A stretch of 64,000 nt of DNA, from assembly GCF_023898315.1 (NCBI RefSeq), contig NC_064622.1, positions 168,350,178-168,414,177 of the forward strand. Reading direction: 5' to 3'. Of this stretch, positions 57,420-64,000 are shown one piece after another (the first letter of the stretch is position 1; the number at the start of each line of letters is the position of its first letter). A model generated the notes under the pieces. It ran no database searches, had not been told where the DNA came from, and saw only the letters and a program-made list of their open reading frames with translations. The translations under genes were made by a program, and so were the position numbers. The stretch comes from Schistocerca nitens (taxonomy: Eukaryota; Arthropoda; Insecta; Orthoptera; Acrididae).

Positions 57420-58392
57420 ATCGGTTTGGAATTAGGAGCGGCCTTGGAAAGAAGTCTGTGGGAATCGTTGCACCATTTACCACTATAGACAGTTGGGCCA
57501 GCAGCTTCTGCTAACAGAACTGTGCACGAATTCAGTCTGGAATTTTACAAAGTAATTGTTGTGCACTGAGTGACCAAATCAGATAAACGACGGCTTATCT
57601 AATTTATCAGTGTCATAACTCTTGTGCAGAACTTATCAGAGTGACTGCACCGTCACCGTGAGGTGTCGAGATGTAGTATCAAACGTGTCGAGTGACTAGT
57701 AAATTCAGAATGTAGAACAAATGAAAAACTTCTGATAAAATAATAGAAAGCATTCTTCTCCGCTATCAGTGTAATCATAGATCACGTATTAAACGAGTAC
57801 AGTTAGGAAGTATTGATTCAGGATATTTTAGTGCAATTAGAGAGGTTGAGTGGATATAAACCGGTAACACTGGACAAGAAATCTTTTCGCGCTTTGCAGT
57901 ACTTGTGAACTTGTTGAAGAGGAAGAACTGGCAGACCTGAAGAATAACTTCGCTTTGAAACTTAAGTATTAAGAATCAGATTTATGCAAATTCTGGATTT
58001 CTGTTGAGCATGATTACTCTCACCAGAGTAAAAGAGCACTGATTGCTTTACGGCAGTTTCCTACAATACATTCGTGTGCATGCGAATTTTCTATTATGAC
58101 CAACATGAAAAAGTTAAACGCGGAAGCTTGAGACAGTTAGATGAGGAAATGCATGTGAATTTGTCCTAGGTCCATCCTGAAATAAAACAGATCTGTAATA
58201 ATCATCAAGCCCATGTGAGTCATTGAATTCATAATAGTACTGGAAAGTTTTGTATCGATGGAAAGGTGTTCAATGTGTAATTATGCTGCACTTACAAATG
58301 AAATATAAAAATTAATATTTGTTTAAAATATCATTTGTTTCAATACAATTTCTGTATTTTAAACATACTGCACAACAGCAACGGTTCCACGT
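57420..58392. other. no gene recognised
   Basis: Stop-rich in all frames, with no known repeat. In texture it resembles the leader-like stretch at 37426-38723, but I see no clear alignment between them. Confidence 0.3.
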
Positions 58393-58437
58393 AATAAAAT
58401 TATTAACAGCCGACCAGTTTCAATGGATAAAGAATTT

Positions 58438-58481
58438 CTTTACCTAGGTTTCAACAAATTTAAATTTGTCTTCTTCAGAAG
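58438..58481 (-). ncRNA. hammerhead-like motif in the left arm (tentative)
   Basis: Reverse-complement twin of the motif at 58747-58790. All core bases are the same on the minus strand. Confidence 0.35.
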
Positions 58482-58746
58482 GTGGCAATTTTACATTAGT
58501 ATGGACTGGTGTATCATCGCCGTTTTTACAAATGTCGGCATAAATCCATTTGTCAAAATTAAAATATAGCCCTAGAAATAGGGTTTGTCACGTAAATATA
58601 AATTAGTACATGGATGTTGCAGAGCTCACAACCGACGTGACAAACCCTGTTTCTAGGGCTATATTTTAATTTTGACAAATGGATTTATGCCGACATTTGT
58701 AAAAACGGCGATGATACATCAGCCCATACTAATGTAAAATTGCCAC

Positions 58747-58790
58747 CTTCTGAAGAAGACAAATTTAAATTTGTTGAAACCTAGGTAAAG
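58747..58790 (+). ncRNA. hammerhead-like motif in the right arm (tentative)
   Basis: In order: ctgaaga (58750-58756), a hairpin (58757-58775, acaaat/atttgt), gaaac (58776-58780), then ctaggta (58781-58787). The hammerhead blocks CUGANGA, GAAA and UH are all present. A79-T86 and C80-G85 would start stem III, and CTT (58747-58749) with AAG (58788-58790) gives a three-pair stem I. Stem II needs one bulged A and one G-U pair. The mirror copy lies on the minus strand at about 58438-58481. The short stems make activity uncertain. Confidence 0.35.
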
Positions 58791-58835
58791 AAATTCTTTA
58801 TCCATTGCAACTGGTCGGCTGTTAATAATTTTATT

Positions 58836-60117
58836 GATACAATTTCTTTTATTAATGTTAGTCAACGAGTATCTCGTGAAATTGTTGAGATTAGAAGTTT
58901 GTAGGGATACTCAAATCGCCGGAGTGACGTCCAATTGATAGACTTGCACCAGGTTATTGAGCCACGCGGAGTTTGTTATAGTTATCTTGAAAACTGCGCA
59001 ACTGCTCTTGATGCCAAATAAAGCATACCTATTTATGTCGTGGAGATAGTTTACGGAACAGCTGCTTTCCAGGTGATAGAGTTAAAGAAGACCACTGACA
59101 CGGTTTCCCACTTATATATTTTGAAGGTTTATTTTTAAAGTATGGGTTAAGAGATGTTTGTCCAAGCACTGTCGGAAAGGAAAATTAGAACACTTATTGA
59201 GAGTTTTCCAATTCGTTCAAAATTTGTTTTAGAAACAGTACATATGTACCAGGAGAACGGTAGTTACTATGGCCAGCTGGTAGTATGGGGCGCTTGGTGT
59301 TCCTCGGGTTCGCCGCAAAACGGCGGACGCCCACAGTGCTTGGAATGAAGCGCATAGATTACTCAGTCATTTGCCACAACTTGAGTGATGCAGCTGGTGA
59401 GTTTGTGTCTCAAGTATTTTTTTTTTTTTTTTTTAGCGTCGAAGCTTGTGACGGTGAAATCTTCAGCACCGGTTTATAATTTTGAAGGTAAGAAGTAACA
59501 TTATCATACTAGTACCAATACCTAAGTCGTTTAATGTAGGCTGTATTGTAATAATGAAATTCCACTCACTCAGGCCGGTTTTGGTGAAGCGTCTTGGCGA
59601 GAGTCGATTGATCCGAGCGTGCAAAGAAGCAAGAGATTTCAAGTGCTTTGGAAGTCGAAATGTCCGAAAGGGCTGCTTTAATTTTCGTAGAACTGCTCTG
59701 CGGAGGACATTACAAACATTGTAGGGAATGAGCAGACATCTATGACACCTCAGGTGGGGGTTTTCAAGATAAAATTTGAAGAAACACAGAGATTTAGATT
59801 CCACGCTAAAGCCGCTTGGCTAAGACTGAGTTTCAAAAGTGGTCTTACGATTTGGAAGGAAATTTAAAAATACCTCACGAGTTTAACAAAGAAAAGAAAT
59901 TGACGGGTTAATATGTCTATTAAATCTTTCTGAACAAGCACCCAGAAACATCTTACAGAACACCTGATTACATTAGTGTAACGCGTTGCGTCGGGTTCAA
60001 TCGACCAAATCTTGTTTTTCTAATTATCTGATACTTACCATATACAAACAGATTAATTTATTCGTGAACCTCAAAACACCTTTGTTTAACTTAAAACCTA
60101 TGTTTTGTTGTATGGTA
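58836..60117. other. no gene recognised
   Basis: Open frames at 59154-59348 (+), 59482-59724 (+) and 59463-59804 (-) have no recognised domain. A T-run (59417-59434) splits the region. It could be a worn coding remnant, but I cannot name a family. Confidence 0.3.
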
Positions 60118-60782
60118 CACTATGTTATCAAAAGTCTCCGGACACCCCCAAAAACAAATGTTTTTCATATTAGGTGCATTGTGCTGCTGCCTACTGCCAG
60201 GTACTTGATATCAGCGACCTCAGTAGTCCTTAGACATTGTGAGAGGGCAGAATGGGGCGCTACGCAGAACTCATGGACTTCGAACGTGGTCAGGTGATTG
60301 GGTGTCACTTGTGTCACACGTCTGTACGCTAGATTTCCACGCTCCTAAATATAACTAGGTCCACTGTTTCCGACTTGATAGTGAAGTGGCAACGTGAAGG
60401 GAAACGTACAGCACAAAAGCGTACAGGCCTACCTCGTCCGCTGACTGACAGAGACCGCCAACAGTCGAAGAGGGTCGTAATGTGTAATAGGCAGATATCT
60501 ATCCACACCATAACACAGGAATTCCAAACTGAATCAGGATCCACTGCAAGTACTATGACTGTTAGGTGGGAGGTGAGAAAATATGGTTTTCATGGTCGAG
60601 CGGCTGCTCATAAGCCACACATCATGCCGGTAAATGACAAACGACGCCTCGCTTTGTGTAAGGAGCGTAAACATTGGACGATTGAACAATGGAAAAACGT
60701 GTGGAGAGACGAATCAAGGTAAACAATGTGGCGATTCGATGGCAGGGTGTAGGTATGGAGAATGCCAGATGAACTTATACAT
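60118..60782 (+). mobile_element. Tc1 copy 2, interrupted by an LTR element
   Basis: Starts with the same terminal repeat as 48403 (cactatgttatcaaaagtct, TA at 60116-60117) and aligns with the first half of that copy. The transposase text includes QKRTGLPRPLTDRDRQQSKR and LALCKERKHWTIEQWKNVWR. The first catalytic region reads RDESR, so the Asp is kept here. Homology stops at 60782, exactly where the LTR begins, so the rest presumably lies beyond the window. Confidence 0.9.
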
Positions 60783-61325
60783 GACTGTCCTTAAACTGAC
60801 ACACAATATTTTTTAGCGCAACGCAATCTGACTTTCAATAATCCCTACAAAAGAATGGCCCTGACTAACATTAACCTATACCTTTCACAAATCACTTACC
60901 TCACAAAAATCTTGGTTACTCGAACTACGGCAATACAGCGAGCGCCACAACTGCCAGCTAAATAAAAGATTCAAACTACGGAAGGCACTAACTACTGATA
61001 GGGATAGTTAGCAAATGAAAGATTTTAATAGAGAACAAACAATGTATTTACCTTAATATCATCAAAAGTCATAATATATATAGCAGTTCATGACATCCAG
61101 TCTTACAAATTTCAAAACTCCGCCATCTCTCTCCCCACATCCACCACTGCTGGCGGCTCACCTCCAACTGCGCAACGCTACGCGCTGTTCGCATCCAGCT
61201 GCCCAACACTACAATGGCAGACAACAATGCAAACTAGACACAGACTGCACACAGCACAGCCAGTGATTTTCATACAGAGCGCTACATAACGTTGCCAATA
61301 AGAAAACATAAACAGCCTACTTACA
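60783..61325 (-). mobile_element. LTR of a minus-strand retroelement
   Basis: On the minus strand the sequence begins TGTAAGTAGGCTG (61325) and ends AGGACAGTCA (60783), the TG...CA form of an LTR, 543 bp. Immediately upstream on that strand lies a purine tract (gtggggagcatgggggc, 61328-61344), as expected before a 3' LTR. From memory this LTR type is abundant in Schistocerca. The 5' LTR and primer binding site lie outside the window. Confidence 0.75.
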
Positions 61326-64000
61326 TAGCCCCCATGCTCCCCACAAAAAATTTTACAAATTGTTTTGGGCAGTGGCCAATACAGATTTGAAAAAATTTTT
61401 CATAATTACAATAACAAAGAAATCAAATGCACACAGTTATCGATACAATGTTGGTCAAAAGCTAAAATTTTCTCACAGTCCATAAAGACAGTCCTGATCA
61501 TTCATCACAGTGAAATTGCAGTTTTTTTTCTCAAAGTCTGAGCAGTAAAAGACAATGCACACGGAAGTAGTGGATTTCCATGCAGTCTTGAAGAAGTAGT
61601 GTTGTCCTTCCAACAGAAAGACAGTGCTGACTCTTGGCATGCAGACAGGTAATGGGCCACAACAGAGAAAACCCACCGCAGAGTCAGTTGCAGTTTTGAA
61701 GAATATTGATAGGTAGGTCATCGCAGAGTAGACCCACTGTAGTCCTGGTAGAGATTATGGTATTGGTGGGCCACCAGAGGTGCAGACCCACTGCAGTCCT
61801 TGTAGAAATAATGGTATTGGTGGGCCATCAAAGATGCAGACCTACTGTAGTCCTGGTAGAGAGTATGGTATTGGTGGGCCACCAGAGGTGCAGACCCACT
61901 GTAGTCCTTGTAGAAATAATGGTATTCGTGGGCCATCAAAGATGCAGACCTACTGTAGTCCTTGTAGAGATGACCAGTAGCCATCTGTTGCGACTGTGCA
62001 GGTGCACAATTGCCATCGAAGAGTCTTGCAGACAATGTAGCTCGTCCATAAACCACCACTTGTGCACTCACGAACTTTTTGGAATTGTCCCTAGAACCAG
62101 CAATGCTGTTAATCAGTCCCTTGCTGAATTATTAACACGCGTCCAAACACTAACAGTCCTATTTTTTTTCCACATATTGTCCATATACTATGACCAACAG
62201 AAACGTGTGCAGTGAAATGGAACTTAAAAGTTAATAATATGATGAACTGGTGTCAATTACAATTTTATAACATAAGAATACGATTACAATGGTACAAAAT
62301 ACATCATTAAAGAACATAACAATACAGATAACATTTGTAGTACAAGCTTTACAAAAGAATCGAAATAACATATACGTCAGTGTTACAGGAATTATGACGT
62401 GAGTACATACATAAAAGATCAGAATAACTTTCGAAACATCAACTTCACACATGAGCATTAAAACAAAACAGAATAAATAATGTCTAAACATCTTTACAAA
62501 GTAAATAACATATTATCAGAAAAATTCTACAACATAACTCTCATCAGATAAACACATAAAGACAGGAAGAACACAATTATACAAGAGTACACAAACACAT
62601 AGCGGAATAACAGAAAGGGAAAGGACAGGGTTTGTTTTACTGCAGTATCTTGCAAACAAAACTTTCTTTACTTCTTAGAGATCTCCCTTCGTTCTTCATT
62701 ATTTCAAAAAGTGCTATCTATACCTGCTTGCTGTACTTTGTTTGTAAAACTTCTCAATGCATTTCTTCCAATTCATCGCAGCTCATTCTCTTATATAGTC
62801 TACCCCTCTTAAGCTAACTTAAATCTACTGAGCTCAGATGCTAAACTAAGGGACGAGGCAATGCAGCAGCACAAAACAATTAACGCAAACAGCAATGACA
62901 AAAAATGCAGATTTGCCAAGCAAGCAGCATTATAGAAATTAGCAAAGCGATTGCAATATTACAACTAATATAAGGCAATGTGCATCAAACAAGAAAAATA
63001 AATCAGTAGTAAACTGGCTTAGCAGAGTAACACAAATTAAAATTCAGTAGCACTATGCCTGGCAAACAGCAGCAGCAAATGCAATAACTTATATCTAAAC
63101 ATGACAAAGCTCAGGCAGAAAAAATATTACAGTACAAACGGCCATGTTTAATACCTATGTCACATCTTAATACTAGAGTGATGCATCACACTTTATTCTA
63201 CAAAAGAAATTACCAAGTACTTGAAAACAAAATTATGTATGCAGTTACTGTTAGTAATCCCTTCTTATTGTTCTTTCCTTTCCAAGTGCTCCTTTTTCGA
63301 AGAATGTGGATCATAAAATAATTATTTAATAGATCTGTTGACAGAAAGTGTTCACATTAGCAAATGCATTTAATTTTATTTTATAAAACCAATGCTGCAA
63401 CACAGCTGGAAACCAGATATCAAATGAAATAAACAACTATGTACAAAGTAAAGCATAAAATAATCATTCAGTAGTCATGAGGCATTTCATAAGTCAGTAG
63501 AAATCTTCTCAATTCTCGTAGAAAGACACTTGTCATAATCAGGTGTGCAGATGTACGAATATTTCCCATCAATTCATAAGCATTTCAATAAGTAGCACAA
63601 AGTACGAGTAATCATGTTTCCAAGTAATGAGTGTGTCGTATTTGCGATGCTTTCTACAAAGAAATGTTAATAGCGAGGATAATGGCCTCTTTTTTTCTCC
63701 ACCTGTGCCTCTGAAAGGCACACACTAATGGCTTTTTTCCAGGCAGGTGGTACAGCTGGGCGTCCATGACACATTACGTGAAGGTGGTCACTTAACTTTC
63801 TTACCGAAATATTTACGACAGCAGTAACAGTCTCATATAAAAATTTCACAGGTCAAGAATTTGTGTTACAAATCTGTAGAAACAAAATCCTATTGATATA
63901 ACAGTGTCCAAAAAAATTTCGTCGGCATTGTAATACATTCACGCATTTACATACATTTCATAATTTTTAAAGTACGATTCTTGGTTTCCAACATCCTTTT
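61326..64000 (-). mobile_element. internal region of the LTR element, largely non-coding
   Basis: About 2.7 kb next to the 3' LTR, continuing off the window. I find no gag, protease, reverse transcriptase or integrase text. The only long frames come from the 54-bp tandem repeat (61730-61980). It may be a large non-coding derivative, or an autonomous element with a long 3' non-coding region whose genes lie beyond 64000. Confidence 0.5.
61730..61980. repeat. 54-bp minisatellite with two alternating unit types
   Basis: Units start at 61730, 61784, 61838, 61892 and 61946 (partial). Units 1 and 3 (ccaccagaggtgc ending) and units 2 and 4 (ccatcaaagatgc ending) form two types, so the true period is 108 bp. 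As 54 is a multiple of three, frames stay open on both strands: plus RPTVVLVEIMVLVGHQRC per unit, minus with YKDYSGSAPLVAHQYH. Confidence 0.95.

Larger units (their letters stand above)
58393..58835. repeat. inverted repeat, 201-bp arms
   Basis: Arms 58393-58593 and 58635-58835 are inverted copies of each other with few differences (for example ctagaaatagg versus ctagaaacagg), separated by 41 bp. The outer ends read aataaaattattaacagccg. Each arm carries a hammerhead-like core. No coding content or target duplication is obvious. Confidence 0.92.

Noticed and set aside
55513-57443. Target duplication of RTE copy 3 (aggaggcggc versus aggagcggcc)
   Set aside because: The match is imperfect and the right copy lies 14 bp beyond the end of homology.
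61730-61980. CRISPR-like array
   Set aside because: The units are contiguous without unique spacers, in a eukaryotic retroelement.

Overview
The window is eukaryotic. It has no operons or bacterial-style gene packing. It has AATAAA/poly(A) remnants, GT-AG splice signals, TATA/initiator promoters, tRNA-derived SINEs and many decayed transposons. The repeat families (RTE-like and CR1/Jockey-like LINEs, Penelope-like elements, mariner and Tc1 elements, several SINE families, and an LTR element with a purine tract before its LTR) together look like a very large insect genome. My best guess is an orthopteran, and the SINE and terminal-repeat sequences look to me like those of Schistocerca grasshoppers. 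That assignment rests on memory, not on a search.

Layout. 0.8-3.7 kb: decayed R1-like LINE (-). 5.8-7.8 kb: RTE-like LINE copy 1 (-). 9.5-10.1 kb: CR1-like 3' fragment (+). 10.8-15.3 kb: Penelope-like element (+) with reverse transcriptase and GIY-YIG remnants, framed by an 11-bp target duplication. 15.6-16.1 kb: DDE transposase remnant (-). 17.2-19.7 kb: CR1-like LINE (+). 19.8-20.9 kb: fold-back mariner holding a SINE. 22.1-22.4 kb: a probable host terminal coding exon (-). 22.5-26.1 kb: Tc1-like, mariner and Tc1-like elements in a row. 26.1-28.1 kb: long-TIR element interrupted by a retroposed mRNA 3' end. 28.4-30.4 kb: palindromic Penelope ends, a decayed ORF and a deleted mariner. 30.8-37.4 kb: RTE fragment, low-complexity DNA and SINEs. 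38.7-42.0 kb: full-length RTE-like LINE with an 11-bp target duplication. 43.1-44.0 kb: two convergent candidate promoters with first exons. 44.5-47.4 kb: hAT-like element, a 440-bp-arm fold-back mariner and a SINE. 48.4-49.6 kb: Tc1. 49.7-55.2 kb: CR1 LINEs peppered with SINEs, plus a TIR element with a GA-rich core. 55.5-57.4 kb: RTE-like copy 3. 58.4-58.8 kb: inverted repeat with hammerhead-like cores. 60.1-64.0 kb: a Tc1 copy cut by an LTR retroelement that runs off the window.

Host signal is sparse. The best candidates are a minus-strand gene with a TATA box, a first exon coding for a signal-peptide-like start (43912-43959) and possibly a terminal exon 21.5 kb downstream (22133-22375), and a plus-strand promoter with a first exon (43131-43255). 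Nearly every other open frame belongs to a mobile element, and no transposase or reverse transcriptase here looks intact. The most interesting structures are the two fold-back mariners, the hammerhead-like inverted repeat, the Penelope ends in inverted orientation, the retroposed 3' end inside another element, and the facing promoters.
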